A stretch of 64,000 nt of DNA from Fomitopsis serialis (taxonomy: Eukaryota; Basidiomycota; Agaricomycetes; Polyporales; Fomitopsidaceae), in NCBI RefSeq assembly GCF_022376445.1, contig NW_025955168.1:1-64000 (forward strand), read 5' to 3'. Within the stretch, counting starts at the first letter, position 1. Each line of letters opens with the position of its first letter. Shown in pieces: positions 1 through 14,690 of this stretch. The notes beneath the pieces were generated by a model, which did not search any database, was not told where the DNA came from, and worked only from the letters and a program-made list of their open reading frames with translations. Position numbers and translations under genes: made by a program.

Positions 1-360
1 TTGAGGATGAGATCAATCTCCTTAGCCCAGCACTTGTTCGTGTCTTTCAGCATCGAAAACATCGTACATAGAGCCGTGTCAAGCCTGGCACTGCGTGATG
101 GTTAGAAGCAGGCGCGAACAAACACAACTTGAACATCATGACGGACCCTAGGCACCACCGAGTGTGCCCCTGTACGACTGACACTGCTGGAAAGGTGCAA
201 CTCGTTAAGAACTTCCGAGGGTTATTCAAAAGTCGTGGGTAGTCACCAGTGACAGTACTTGTCGACGAGGAGATGAGAAAGAAGACAGAATACAGAGGAT
301 AAACTTGGAGGACATCAAAGAATTAAATAAATAAATAAGAGAGAGGAAAGGTGAAGAAAA
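1..360. other. No recognisable gene
   Basis: Ordinary-composition flank. I see no exon, RNA or repeat that I can support here. The last part is AT-rich (runs of aataaataaa near 325-345) and precedes the tRNA-like fragment. Confidence 0.4.
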
Positions 361-367
361 AATGAAC

Positions 368-402
368 TGCCCCACTGAGGCTCGAACTCAGGACCTTGAT
401 CC
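368..402 (-). pseudogene. tRNA 3'-half relic
   Basis: The reverse complement carries a perfect T-arm (CTGAG, TTCGAGC loop, CTCAG) followed by TGGGGCA, as in the 3' half of a tRNA. It closely resembles the 3' half of the intact tRNA-Asn at 1801-1927. The matching 5' acceptor strand (TGCCCCA on the minus strand) and a D-arm are not found in the next several hundred bases. I read it as a tRNA fragment or the tRNA-derived end of a short interspersed element, not a working gene. Confidence 0.45.
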
Positions 403-1800
403 AGGGAATGAGTTCCCTCCAGGCGGCTCGCCCCTCTTCATTCCTCTCTCCGGGCGGCAGCACCCCATATTCATTCCTCTCTCCGGTCGTAGGCGCACCC
501 TGCGCACATATAAACCCCCCCCCCTCGCGCCATCTCCCTCCCCCATCCCCCGCCGCCGTGCGCCCTGCCCTGTCCTCTTTGCGGTAAGTGCGCTGTCGGC
601 TCAAGCGCTCAGCGCTCACGGGGGCCACGCGCTCCGGCGGCGCCTATCTCCCTTGTCGCGCACCTCCACCCGTCCTCGACCGCCTTGCTCCCTCGCACCG
701 CGCCCGCTTTCGCTCATCTATACGTATGCGCAACGCACACGCATCGTCGCCGCCTCCCTCCCCCGCCGTGCTCGGTCGCGATGCACGTCCTTACCCGCTG
801 CCTGACATCTCTCGAGGTTGCGTGCAATCTCCTGGCTATCGATAGCCACCGCTTCTCGCCCACACAGCGCAGGCTCCCTGCCCAGTATGTCCCACCCCGT
901 GCACGTTGTGTCTACACTGTCGCATCAATGGCTCCTTAATTGTAAATAAACGTCACTTTCGTCTCGCAGCCTGCCACAGCCGCCTCGTCGTTCGCCCGGG
1001 AGATTCCCTGGTGAACCATATGCGCACGTCCACGATGTCAACGAGTCCTGCACCCGCGGACCACGCCCGCGTGAACCATCGCGGCCGGCCAACGACGCCC
1101 GCGTGAGCAGTGGCACCCAGTCAACGATGCCCGCATGAGTGGCCAACGACGCCCGCGTCAGCGTTCGCCGCCAGTCAACGTTTCAACGCTGTCAGCGACG
1201 CCCTGTCGCCCTGCGCCGTACCCGCCGCACGCTCCGTGTCCTCAAAAGCGCGCCCGCCTCGCTTGCCCTCACCCACCCACTCAGTGCGAGGAGGATGGTC
1301 ATACCTGGGCTCCTTTCCTTTCTCGAGTGTTTCTTGTTGTTGTTGTTGTTGGATTTATCGGTCTTGGCTGACCTTGCACGCTTTTTCGTCGTCAGCGATG
1401 GCTGAGTCTCTCCAGGTGCAGCTTGAGCAGTAGACGAGTCATATGCTGAAGGAGCGAGATGATCAATACCAGTCATTGCAAAAAGATAAAACTCAGCCAT
1501 CCAAGAGGTCCAAGACAGGTGATGGTCCTGAAGAGAGTAGACTGCCAACAAGATACGGACGGTGCGTAGCGTGGCACGGTGTGCCGATCGATTAGGAAGT
1601 ACATATGTACTAGAACTGTGGCGGATGTGGCGCGCACCGACGTCATTTAGCCCGATCTTTGATTGCCAGTGTTCCACGTATGCTGCCCTTGCTTCGTCAC
1701 TCATTTCACCGCCTTGTCGCTTTCTCCGTCAACAGGTCTTCGAATCCAATCCTCCGCCCTTACATATGCTAAATCCGTTGACATAAAAAAGCAAAACAAC
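403..1800. other. C-rich, low-complexity, non-coding stretch
   Basis: The plus strand is strongly C-rich. A 20-bp motif around ttcattcctctctccgg occurs twice (about 438 and 470). A TATAAA sits at 509-514 ahead of a run of C. At 1060-1165 a short minisatellite repeats a core like cgacgcccgcgtgag four times at 20-32 bp spacing. Long overlapping open frames here follow from the low stop density of C-rich DNA; none looks like a protein I know. Confidence 0.5.
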
Positions 1801-1927
1801 TGCTCCACTGAGGATCGAACTCAGGGCCTTCCGATTATGGCAAGTGAAGACTTTTTCCCAACATAGAAAGTAGAGACTTGTCTTCGACTTAACAGTCGGA
1901 CGCTGTAACCAACTCAGCCATGGAGCA
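1801..1927 (-). tRNA. tRNA-Asn(GTT) with 54-nt intron
   Basis: Read on the minus strand: 7-bp acceptor stem TGCTCCA/TGGAGCA, D-stem GCTG/CAGC, anticodon stem TCCGA/TCGGA, loop CTGTTAA with anticodon GTT, and T-stem CTGAG/CTCAG around TTCGATC. All stems pair perfectly once about 54 nt are removed just 3' of the anticodon, the canonical position for eukaryotic nuclear tRNA introns. The mature tRNA would be 73 nt before CCA addition. The gene lies 128 bp upstream of ATP17 on the opposite strand. The exact intron ends (within one or two A residues) are inferred from pairing. Confidence 0.9.
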
Positions 1928-2055
1928 CATTTGCAGGGTTCTCAAAGTCAGTGGTTATCCCGAATAAGCTCTTCCGGCTGTCGGGAACGCGGGTCCCGCC
2001 GAAGGGCGGTGTGTGTTGCGGTCGGGCGCCAGCAGAGCTCTCATCGTCCGCCACC

Positions 2056-2520
2056 ATGCAGCCCACCCTCATCCGTCGCCAGCTCGGCGGCCTTGTGCCT
2101 CCCAAAATCGCGACCCCCTCCATTCTGGTCAGGACGCCCCGTACACCTCATTCTCTTTAGTCGGCTGACCCATGGATTGCCGTAGTCTTCTGGCCAGGGA
2201 GCAGGCCTGGGCCCGCTCGTGAACTTCTACTCGAAGCTGCCCAAGGGTTCCTCCCCCGCCCCCGCTGTGCGTGGCATCAAGGAGCGGTTCTTTAACGGAA
2301 AGAACGCGTCGGCAGCGCCGCTGCTTTGGGGCATCCTAGGCATCTTCGGTCTGGGCTACACCATTGACTACCAGAGTACGTCGCCGAGTTCTCCACACTC
2401 ACATAGTAGTGCTGACTTGTTCCGGACTATCAGTGCACTTGAGTGAGTGTTCATTGTCCTGTGGTGTGTTGCGGCACTCACGTTCGCGGCGCAGAGAACC
2501 ACAAGAACCACCCTCACTAA
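2056..2520 (+). CDS. ATP17: Mitochondrial ATP synthase subunit f
   Basis: Small membrane subunit of the F1Fo-ATP synthase, inner mitochondrial membrane, stator/dimer region. Four exons: 2056-2127, 2198-2375, 2434-2442 and 2495-2520. The product begins MQPTLIRRQLGGLVPPKIAT, continues with FYSKLPKGSSPAPAVRGIKERF, has one transmembrane helix around WGILGIFGLGYTIDY, and ends in a short Lys/His-rich tail (HLKNHKNHPH). This order and length (about 94 residues) fit fungal ATP17. The third exon is only 9 nt, supplying the end of the Met codon, His, Leu and the first base of the next Lys; reading phase closes only if it is included, and each flanking intron has GT-AG ends. The first intron uses a less usual GTCAGG donor. 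Confidence 0.9.
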
Positions 2521-3492
2521 AGGTCGGACTTGGGGAATTCGGCCGGCTGTTGGACGGGCTAGATGTGAAGTCAAGTTTGGATCAATGTTCTGCTGCTCCC
2601 GTAATGCATTTTTACTACAAGGCACAGCACATGAGACAACGATTTTTATCGTTGTCGCTCGTTTCCGCCGCCGGACAGGGAGCCCGCCTTCTACTGTGTC
2701 TCGCGTGAGTGTATATGCTCTGTGATCTTGCAAGCGTTCTCGTTTGGCTGCTCTCGTGCCGCCGGAGGATCCCATCCCTGCATACCCAGTTCAATTGGCT
2801 CGTCGAATCTGTCTCACTTTCCTCGATGCCTCATTCCCTGGGGAGATCGATTCTCTCCAGTCCCGTACGGGTTAAACCTCGCGAATGCCGATCTTCGTCT
2901 TCACGATTGTTGGCAAGATTCTAGGGAGCACATTCTCATCGTATCCACGTCTATATTCACCATTGCTGTAGTATGTAGCCATTGCAAAAATATCAAGAAT
3001 GTGGTCGTTACGGCTTTTGGAAAACAGCGCGGCTCAGCGAAAGAAGGTTCGATCATAGAACGCTTGCCAGTCGATGACTCAGGAGTGCATGTGCTGTGCC
3101 AGGGTCCGCACACATTCTTCTCGTCTCAATGATTGTTTGAGTCTGCTGCAGGGCAGGGCCCTATGCCGGATTTACAAACGGGGAAGTCTTCAGGATGGAA
3201 CAGACGGGGGTAGCGATCATGGGGTAGGGTCCGCACATACGTCCTCGGGTGGTCCTCCGGGTACTGAGATACCTCTTCTACGGTGATACTGCGCATGCCC
3301 GACTATGCCCCAGAGAACGTTGACGATCGAAGGTCTTCGAGAAAATGGTACATCATCGCACGCATGAAACGGGTGCGTCGTGTTCGTCCCTCTGCTGCAT
3401 GTCAGTATAGGCTGACGCTGGCGGCTGTGTAGACAACGAGACGTGCGGAATAATAGCCATAGCGAGACCTGTAACAGAGTCTACACCTTTAC
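2521..3492. other. No recognisable gene
   Basis: Reading all frames gives only short, compositionally ordinary open frames. I find no conserved motif, no credible exon chain and no repeat here. It separates ATP17 from a possible small minus-strand frame at 3493. Confidence 0.4.
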
Positions 3493-3792
3493 CTAGAAAT
3501 TCAGCCCATGTTGCTCCGGTTTGAGCTTCGCTACGGCATCACAGACTGCGTGGCCTAGTTCCGAGTTGAGGACCTCGCGGCAAGACACTCCGGCTGCATA
3601 TGCATGTGCTGCGTACGTGGTTTGAGACTTACGGATGGCTCTTTCGCTGGCGTTCATATTCGCGACGCGTTTCCGAGGGTGGCTGCGAAAGGCATCGTTC
3701 CGTGAGTCTTGGCTGCGATACGCGCGTGTAGGCTTTTGCTCGTATTTCGTTATAGCGGCTTTATTGGTACCCGTACTTGTGGTTGATATCAC
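3493..3792 (-). CDS. Possible small protein, unrecognised
   Basis: A 99-codon minus-strand frame, with an internal Met giving a 54-residue form starting MNASERAIRKSQ. The C-terminal half (VSCREVLNSELGHAVCDAVAKL) has the mixed polarity of a real helical protein, but I do not recognise a family. It lies back to back with the gene at 3970, whose TATA box is near 3882. It may be a chance frame. Confidence 0.2.
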   Translation of the reverse strand: MISTTSTGTNKAAITKYEQKPTRAYRSQDSRNDAFRSHPRKRVANMNASERAIRKSQTTYAAHAYAAGVSCREVLNSELGHAVCDAVAKLKPEQHGLNF

Positions 3793-3881
3793 CGTGGTTG
3801 CACCACTGCATCCCCGTGACGTCAGGATGACTGGCCTGACGACATCATGTCCCCCACCTCCGCGCCGCCTGGGCGGACGGG

Positions 3882-3889
3882 TATATAAG
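3882..3889 (+). promoter_or_regulatory. TATA box of the small gene at 3970
   Basis: The motif TATATAAG lies 88 bp upstream of the ATG at 3970, a normal distance for a basidiomycete TATA promoter. Its fit with the two-exon gene downstream supports both calls. Confidence 0.55.
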
Positions 3890-3969
3890 AGGTCGTTGTC
3901 CGTCGATCATTGCAGCCCACAACTCGTTCTACTGGACCATTTCACGGCTTAACGACTTCTGTATCCATC

Positions 3970-4271
3970 ATGTCCACCCAGAAGTTTGTCGGTACCCAGC
4001 CCGTCGACAGCTTCCCGCAGGACGCGACGTCGAAGATCCCCGACTCAGAGCTCAACAAGCGCGAGGCTCAGCGTAACCCCACACAGGAGCCGGGCGCGAA
4101 TAAGCGTGCCGGCGCTGCGTCAAGGGATCCTGCAGGTATGTTAACTACACATCGTACAGTTGGAAGACGTATGACTGACATGGCGGCCCAGAATTCGACA
4201 ATGTAGGACGGTCAGGAGGACCCTACGGAGATCCAAAACCGACAGCAGGTGTGTTCAATGCCACCAAGTAA
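3970..4271 (+). CDS. Small hydrophilic protein, function unknown
   Basis: Two exons, 3970-4135 and 4192-4271, separated by a 56-bp GT-AG intron; phase closes and gives 81 residues. The product begins MSTQKFVGTQPVDSFPQ and is rich in Asp, Pro, Asn, Lys and Gly, with no transmembrane segment or signal peptide; the tail reads GGPYGDPKPTAGVFNATK. It looks natively disordered, like small stress-associated proteins of fungi, but I do not recognise a named family and assign no function. The strong TATA box, in-frame short intron and codon bias support a real gene. Confidence 0.7.
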
Positions 4272-4526
4272 GGTTCCATGCACGGAATACTGACACTCTC
4301 ACGCAGATCCTGTGGTATAAAACGTCGCCAGTAGCTCGGACATTGCATGTCACAGGCAATGTTTGTATCAACAGAACGCACATATTTTGCATTGCTTCCC
4401 GCACGCCACAGTAATCACGACAAATACAGAGTAATGATATCACACCTTTACGCTTCAATGCCAGTTGGCAATACCTGCGATCAGTGGGAATGTCCGTCTC
4501 TAGCAAAGTACGGGTACCCGAGTGCT

Positions 4527-7549
<3,023 letters not shown>

Positions 7550-7897
7550 GTTGCACCCGGCGCGAATAGGACAGATCAACTTTTCAGAAAAGGCGCAGGA
7601 GTCGATGTCGACGCGAGCCACACAGGCCAGCGTAGCCGCTACCAAGCCGTCGTGGCAGAGGGGCGATCGTAGGTGGAGGCGGGTGTTTCGTAGGATTTAC
7701 GTTTTTAGTAGTCCTACTTTTCGATCGCTGTGCCACGTGGTCGCCATACCTGCGCGGTGGCGACGGGAAGCCCGCGTGTCTTCGACGTTCGTCCTCCCGG
7801 TCGTCCTCCTCGCTCAGTCTTTGTTATGCATTCATCGTCCTGAACAACCTTCTCACATAATACTCCCGCTCTGTGCGAGCTCCAGACCACCAGGAAC
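7550..7897. promoter_or_regulatory. Bidirectional promoter AFG2/GPI16
   Basis: A 348-bp interval between the divergent start codons of AFG2 (minus, 7549) and GPI16 (plus, 7898). It must hold both promoters and 5' leaders. No clear TATA box is visible, as usual for housekeeping genes. Confidence 0.5.
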
Positions 7898-9872
7898 ATG
7901 CGGCCGTCGTTCAGAACACTCGTATGCAGTCTCTGCCTTGGGGCAATCGCCGTAGCTCGATTGTCAGAAGAGTTCAACGAAGAGCTTCATCTACGACCTC
8001 TGCGGGACGGTAAACTAGCAGCTCGGTTCTCATTCAGCACACTTCTGAAGGGTGCGACTCCAAGACACCCGGAGACTCTGGGAGTAGAGGACGACTGTGA
8101 GTCGCTCAGTGATCGTCGTACAGCTTAGAGGTGAATTGCCAGCTAGCGCAGCTTTATACTTTGCTTCCTCTTGCTCTCGGTCAAATTTTACGAGAGTATG
8201 CTGTGACCGAATTACACCTCACGCTCAACGCTGGAAACTGGAACTACGACCGCTGGGGCTATCCTGATGAGCCCGGTGTTGGCACGGGGGCCGAGCTGTG
8301 GGCATGGATGGGAGAAGGTGGCGTTGTCACGTAAGTGTTCGATGTCCTTTCAAAGAAACGGCATATCTTACCCTATTGCCGCAGAGTGGACAGCCGATGG
8401 CTGGGACTACGCAATGCCCTCGCTGGACTATTTTGCGCCTCGTTGGGTTCTTTGGACGAGCAACGTACGACTTCACCCGTGCTCACATTCCAGCCGGAGG
8501 GCGCCTTGCCAAATGGGACTGCGAGCCATCAGCTACGGCACGCCACGCTACCGTCGGAGCACGTCTGCACGGAGAATCTGACGCCCTTCCTCAAGCTCCT
8601 GCCGTGCAAGTCTCTGTCCGGCATCGCCAGCCTCCTCAACCCACACAGACTGTTTGATGCCGACTGGCACGGTCTAGGCGTGCACGTCCGATATCTTGAA
8701 GACGCTGGCGTCGAGGTGCGCCTGGCGTTCCAAGCCGTCCTGGATCCGGTCCGAGCTGTATCGGACGGACGACGAGGTCGGTGGGCTAGCGTGTACAGCC
8801 TCGCCATGCCAGCTGATCCCAAGCGTTGACTTTGCAATCGCCAGACTGGTCTCTCAGCGCCATTTTTGATCGCCGTATCGAGAGGGCTTGTCCTGTGGCG
8901 CGTTCGAGCGTCATTCGCGTGCGGCTCCCCCAAAACGAGACGTACGCAATCATACCATCACCGTCGACAATGGACTCGACATATGCAACATATGTTATGA
9001 GTGAAGGTATGACCTAAGTGATCACGTCATGGATCTCGGTGCTTATGGTGAGTGGGCGCAGTGAACAACCCACCCGATGTCGCCATTCGATGGGTCGAAG
9101 AAACAACGTTTCAGTATCGTGAGTCTGCATACGTGTCGTCTCGAATATGCCTTACGTGAAGAGACTACAGCACCCACCATCGAACCGCAGACGCACATAT
9201 CCGTGCATCGCACATTGAACGGCGCTAGCCAGCATACGGGCCAACTGGCGCTGACAGTTACGAATAACCACGATATCCAGCTACAAGCGGGTTATTTGGA
9301 GACCATGCCGTGGCTGTTGCAGTTTTACTTGCATACTCTTCACGCCCAGATCGATGGCGCGTCTCGGGGTACGTCTTCCGTCCAGTTCAGCCCGGATTGT
9401 CTTGTCTCACATTGTGCGGGTCTGCTTTTCAGATGATCTCGTTAAGGTCATATCATACACGCCACCTCTTCCACATGTCCAGCCAGCGCTTCTGCAAGCT
9501 GTCTTGACACTCCCGCCGAAAAGCACGTTGCGGCTAACCATGGATGTCGTGAAACCCTTCCTTGCCTACACGGAGCACCCTCCAGATGCGCAGCGCGGCT
9601 GGGATCTCCCCCCGGCCGTTTTCGTGCCGTTCTCAAGTCAGGACGGCAGTCAAACAGACTCTGATCCGCAGCAACGCGCCATCCTCTCGGACGTGCGCTC
9701 GATGCGGATGTATACCCCTGTCCTCCTCGTCGACCTGGCCACGCCGGACTTCAGCATGCCGTACAACGTGATCATCATGAGCTGCACGCTGATTGCACTC
9801 ATCTTCGGCATGGTATTCAACCTGCTGACGAGGAAGTTTGTAGTAGTACGCGTTGCCGAGAAATCGTCTTGA
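7898..9872 (+). CDS. GPI16: GPI transamidase subunit Gpi16/PIG-T
   Basis: Subunit of the GPI transamidase of the endoplasmic reticulum, which attaches GPI anchors to proteins; the family is disulfide-linked to the catalytic Gpi8. Seven exons: 7898-8096, 8147-8330, 8385-8776, 8824-9006, 9062-9118, 9171-9368 and 9433-9872, giving about 550 residues. The product has a signal peptide (RTLVCSLCLGAIAVA), the family blocks LALGQILREYAVTELHLTLN, RNALAGLFCASLGSLD and EHVCTENLTPFLKLLPCKS, and one C-terminal transmembrane helix (VIIMSCTLIALIFGMVFNLL) with a short cytosolic tail ending VRVAEKSS. Phase closes throughout. The third intron (8777-8823), with an AAG acceptor, is the least certain junction. 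Confidence 0.9.
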
Positions 9873-12800
9873 AAGGATGCGAACGCATCTTCGTGGACCC
9901 TCGCCCGATCCGCCGAGGCAATCCGGAATGAATGGGTGAGAACCACAGGCACCTGTCGCGACTAGCCTTGTCCTTGAGACCACAGCAGTCGCTGGCGACC
10001 AGCTGACTGCAGACTGACGGCAACGTGGGCCAGATCCGCAAAAACACCCGCGGCTATTGCGCGTCAGATCGGCGATGCTCGACTATTCTTGAGAGCAGCA
10101 AAGCAGGAGGGCTCCTGGGACGCGGTACACGGACTGATGGCAGTCAGTGGCACCACCCTTGTTTTCTTGCCGTACGTCCCAAGGCCGTTCGTGAGGCGTC
10201 TTCGCTGACTCCACCATCTCGCCGACAGGCCAATACGCTCAGAAGTGTGGTCATGAGAGTGCTCCTGCGGACTGCACCCGGCCTGGACCGATATGTACGA
10301 GCACTGAGCCCACATCTCGTCACACACAACCTGGACCGCGTGGTGAGCTCGGATGCGTATCGAGTTTTATGGCTGGCGGCTTCTCTGACCTGCCTCCGGA
10401 GCCGTCAATTCGCGAAAGGGTCGTACGCCGTAGTATGCCCAGGATCCGATCCCGACGGTCGTTCTGATAGTGTCGGCCAGATAGCAGATCGATGCGCGTA
10501 TGAGGACGTTGCATCGATGGCGAGCATCGGGCGGCAGCAAAATGTGTGCCGTTCCACCTGGTCTTGGCTTATCGAGGAACGGGATATTCTTTCAACCTTT
10601 GGCTGGGGATGAGGTACGGATCTTGCTGGGAGCTCATTGACTCGCGGCTTGATGAAATGTCGTTCGGGTGTGGCTGGTCCACATACAGAAGTCCTCGCCG
10701 CACGATCCGAGGAGCTTCCTCGGTGAGTTACATATGTTCTACGAACCGGTCGCACATACGTACGGTATGAGCGAACCTGCCGCGGCGAGTTCTATCGATG
10801 ATTCCTACAGACTCCGCGGCCAACGAGATTGACAGTTTTCCTGACAATCCAGGTACACCGCACGTTTGTGAGTTCGATCGCTCGTCATTTCACGCGCGCG
10901 TGTGAACGCCCAGGACTGGCTCCTCGTTCTCATGTCCTGGACCTTCACAGCCAGTTCACAGCTGGAGTGCGGCCACCGGTAGACCCACAAGATCGATATG
11001 GGAGAAGGCCTCCTATGCTTCCGGACGCAGGGCCAATGTGGCTTGGATCTTCTCAGCCTCTTCCGTGATCGAGTCTGCTGAACAATCTCGGAAGCGGCCA
11101 ATCGCTCGGAACAGTGCTGGTATAACAAGAGCGTTAGGTGAGATGGCACTATACCTCAAACAAGCGTTGAGGGCGCGCAGACGGACGCTGGTGACGAACG
11201 ATTCTCATCCTATGCGCTATCTTCGTAACACCGATGGCGACAGCGTCCTTTTATCTCTTCTCCGGAGGAAGTGCTTTCGCCTGCGCGTCCACCCTCGTCA
11301 TGATAAAGAAAATAGTCGTCGAGTCACATGATAGTAGCCTCGAAGGCCTTCTGCGTGGACCAGTGTAAGTATGGTTCAGAACCGCCTGCAGGCGAGGACA
11401 GCACAAATATCTCACGAGTCGCATTCCGACAGCCCAATCAGTGTGGTGCTTTCATGCGCCGCTCGTTGAGTTCTGATCATGCTGGGGACCTGTTAGCCCA
11501 GCGCTTCCTGCACGCATGTTCGCATAAAAAGACAAGAACTTCTGCAGTGGCACGTCCCGACATCTCTTCGCCCCTCCCGTGTGCCACCGTATCACCCGCC
11601 TCTGAGTCACTAGGACTCATCCCCGGCGTGGCAGTCGGTATATCTTGAGCCTGTTCCCCCCTTACCAGTCCACTCATCCTACGTGTAATGTGTCGCCGTA
11701 TTGCGTACGTTCCTTCACGCTCATCCTTTGAGCCACCACTGAGAGCGCCTATGTAGGGAAGGTACACGGTGGTCGAAGTGTGGGGTATGCCGTCCCGAGC
11801 CGATCAGAAAGAGGTCAGCTGAACGAGTAGCATGTCTGTCCTTGCAGCACTTTCAGCGTCACGGCATTGCCGCCATCATGGACTGCAACTCAGGTCACTG
11901 CGAAAGGAGTATTTCGCACCCTCGCAATTGCAAAGACCCCAAATGTCAAAAAGTGAGTGGACGCGCGTAACAATGTTGCCACCGTGGCGCATTCCCCGGC
12001 GGATTCGCTGACGCTCCGCGGCGCATCTGCAGAACTACGGTCAAGAGGTCCAGAAAGACATCGACGTTGTGAAGGACTACTGCTTCCAATGTCGAGCCAC
12101 CGCCGCACGTACAGTTCCCACTTGATCGGGACCCGGCCAGTTGTTGTATTCGTCTGCATTCATGTCTTCCTCTGCTATTTCGCACGCATGGACAGGTTGT
12201 ATCACTCACATGTCTTCGCTTTCGCTTCGCACATCCCACCGGTAACCTTGCATATTTGTAATCATAATACAGTAATGATACTCTGTCCGAGTACTGACCG
12301 TGGCTAGCTCTTCCCCGGTGAGAACCACCCCTGATAGGATTTGTGACCACAATGCACGTAACTCTGGGTGGGCTAGTGGACTCACCACTGCTGGCATTTG
12401 AATGCTGTGTACCCTGCAGGATCCGAGTCATACCCTGCTACGTACCATGTCCTTGTTTCATTCCACTTTCCAACCAGTGGTCCGCAACCGGCGGGTAGAG
12501 GCAGGGTACCCGTGATTGATTATTAGAAGCTGTGGCGTCATCTTCTATTAATCTTCATGTTCTGCCATTCAGCGATGACACGATGGCTTTGAGACATGAA
12601 GGTCATCGGTCAAACATGAGGCGAACGTGAGGACGGTGGCAGCGCGCCTTGCTACCAAGAAGTGGAATTACCGGTCCCTGGAGTCCCCGCGTTGGCGTTC
12701 TCACCTTCGAGCAAGTTGCGGGCTTGCATGTTTCAGGGTCTGCTGCGTCTACTCATGGAGGTCTGGCGCCTGAGGCGCTTCACAATACGTCGAAGACGAA

Positions 12801-14690
12801 GTTGTGCGATAGCAGAGGCGGACTCCAGAGAAGTTTTCTGGTCGGTAAAACCATATCAGCGTGGTCATGAGCATGCAACAAAAGCAATGCAATGTACTGC
12901 CTTTGAAGCGGTGTCACCGCAGGACCAGATGGGTCGCAGAGATGATGTGGATACGGGTTCAACGAGATACGGGATGCACAATCCAACAAGAAGCAACCGG
13001 GCCGCGTGGCGAGAAGTTCATACACGCACGTCTGATCGAAGAAGATCCTAGATACATAGATGTGAGCCGAAATGAAAACCAGGAACATGCCAAAGAGATG
13101 ACGACGATACGCTTGGAAGGAGTATCCGATATGCTGGGAGGAAGGGCTCGAGTCAAACAACTTTGTACGTCAAGATATGAGCAGGCGCCCACTCTGAGAC
13201 GTCACCGTAAGAACACAGCTGAGCGAGATGCGCACGATTCCTGGGAAGACGGGGACGCTCTTGAACAACCTGAATGTCTTGTGTGCGAAGGATGGCGAGG
13301 TATGCGTCCTCCCGGAACAAGGCCGGTGGTCTAGTGGGAGATCGTGCTATCCTACATGCAATCAGAAAGGAGCTGTACTCAAAGAGAATAGAGCTCACCA
13401 GTTACCCGCACTGGAGTCCGACCGATCGAGGAGCGTATCGCAATGGTGCCTCATTGGCCAGAACGAGGCAGGCAAACTCATAAAATGCCGCGGTAAGATA
13501 TCAATATATCAATAGAGATCAGGGCACGATGCCGGTAGTCGAAGCAGGAGAACAGCACCTTCGAGGCTGCTGTGGGATCGGGAAGGCCTGCTGCACGCCT
13601 GTGTACGTCAATGGATGAATAGCGATAAATAGCCATTCTCATTCTATACGATTCGATCGCCACGTCGATTGCGACAGTGCGTTGCATTTGTGCAGATCGC
13701 GAATTCCCAAAGGACGCGTGCGAAAACAACACATAGCTACAGTATGCTGATGCGAATGCCTTGCTGAAGGATCGATGTACTCGTCGGAAACTGGCCACAC
13801 AGACGCACATAGATAGGGCATAGTAACAGCTGAATCGAGACTCATGGGCACTCACCGAGTACCACAGAGGCCATCATTAGGTCAGAGAAGCATTGCCCAT
13901 AGCATTGTACTGGGCTAGGCCCGACTTCGAATGACGCCTAGGAGGTGATGCGGTGATCTATCGAATAGCGAGTAAAGTTAGCCACAGCAATACCGCTGTT
14001 AACTAACGACCTTCGCAGTGACAAATCACCTGCACATAGCATATCCACTTCCGGACGATTGAGGTTAAGACCACGGTAGCCGACATCTGACCTAGAGAGC
14101 ACCGAAGTTAACAACTCCGGGCCTACAGTCCCACTCAGCATTTCGGATACGACGTACGTTGTATTTATACCTTCATGCCGGGATCTACTTTGGGTTATCA
14201 TACCCAATAATCAGCTTGAAGGCTTGGACGTGGTCTTGGGTCAAAAAGGATCAGAACTCAAGTTCATTGAAGGCGCAACTTAAAGGTGTGGCTTACCTGA
14301 TTACCGTGACGGTCCACTGGCAGTCACTTCAGTTTCGCTGTGATGATTTTAAGTACAAGCCGAATCTAGAGAGGAACTGGCTGTAACTTGCAAGTAGTAG
14401 TATGTACAATGTCGAGAACGCTCGAGGACGGCGCGTGCGACTCGGACTCGGAGGCGTTGAACAGACGTACGTAAGCCATTTCATCCACGATCTGATCTGA
14501 ATCTGCCGTGCGTCTAAATTCGGCGTGACAAATTCGTGCAACCAAACGACTGCCACAAACGACTGCCCAACAGCCACCATCGTGCGGGTGTATGCGTCAC
14601 GAACGAACTTGATCAGGCCACCGACTTCAATCGACCAAGACCAAGGATATATTGCTATCCCACCCTCTAGCTCAAAGCTCAACTGCAACC
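9873..14690. other. Long interval without a supportable gene
   Basis: About 4.8 kb. Frames up to 195 codons exist (for example 10025-10612 plus and 13153-13398 minus), but none shows a conserved motif, a believable exon chain or a family I recognise. Hydrophobic stretches on the minus strand between 12780 and 13190 (such as GMFLVFISAHIYV) could be remains of a membrane-protein gene. I see no tRNA, tandem array or transposon end here. Confidence 0.4.

Noticed and set aside
10025..10612. 195-codon plus-strand frame
   Set aside because: No recognisable motif or splice context, and overlapping frames exist on the other strand; kept only as part of the uncharacterised interval.
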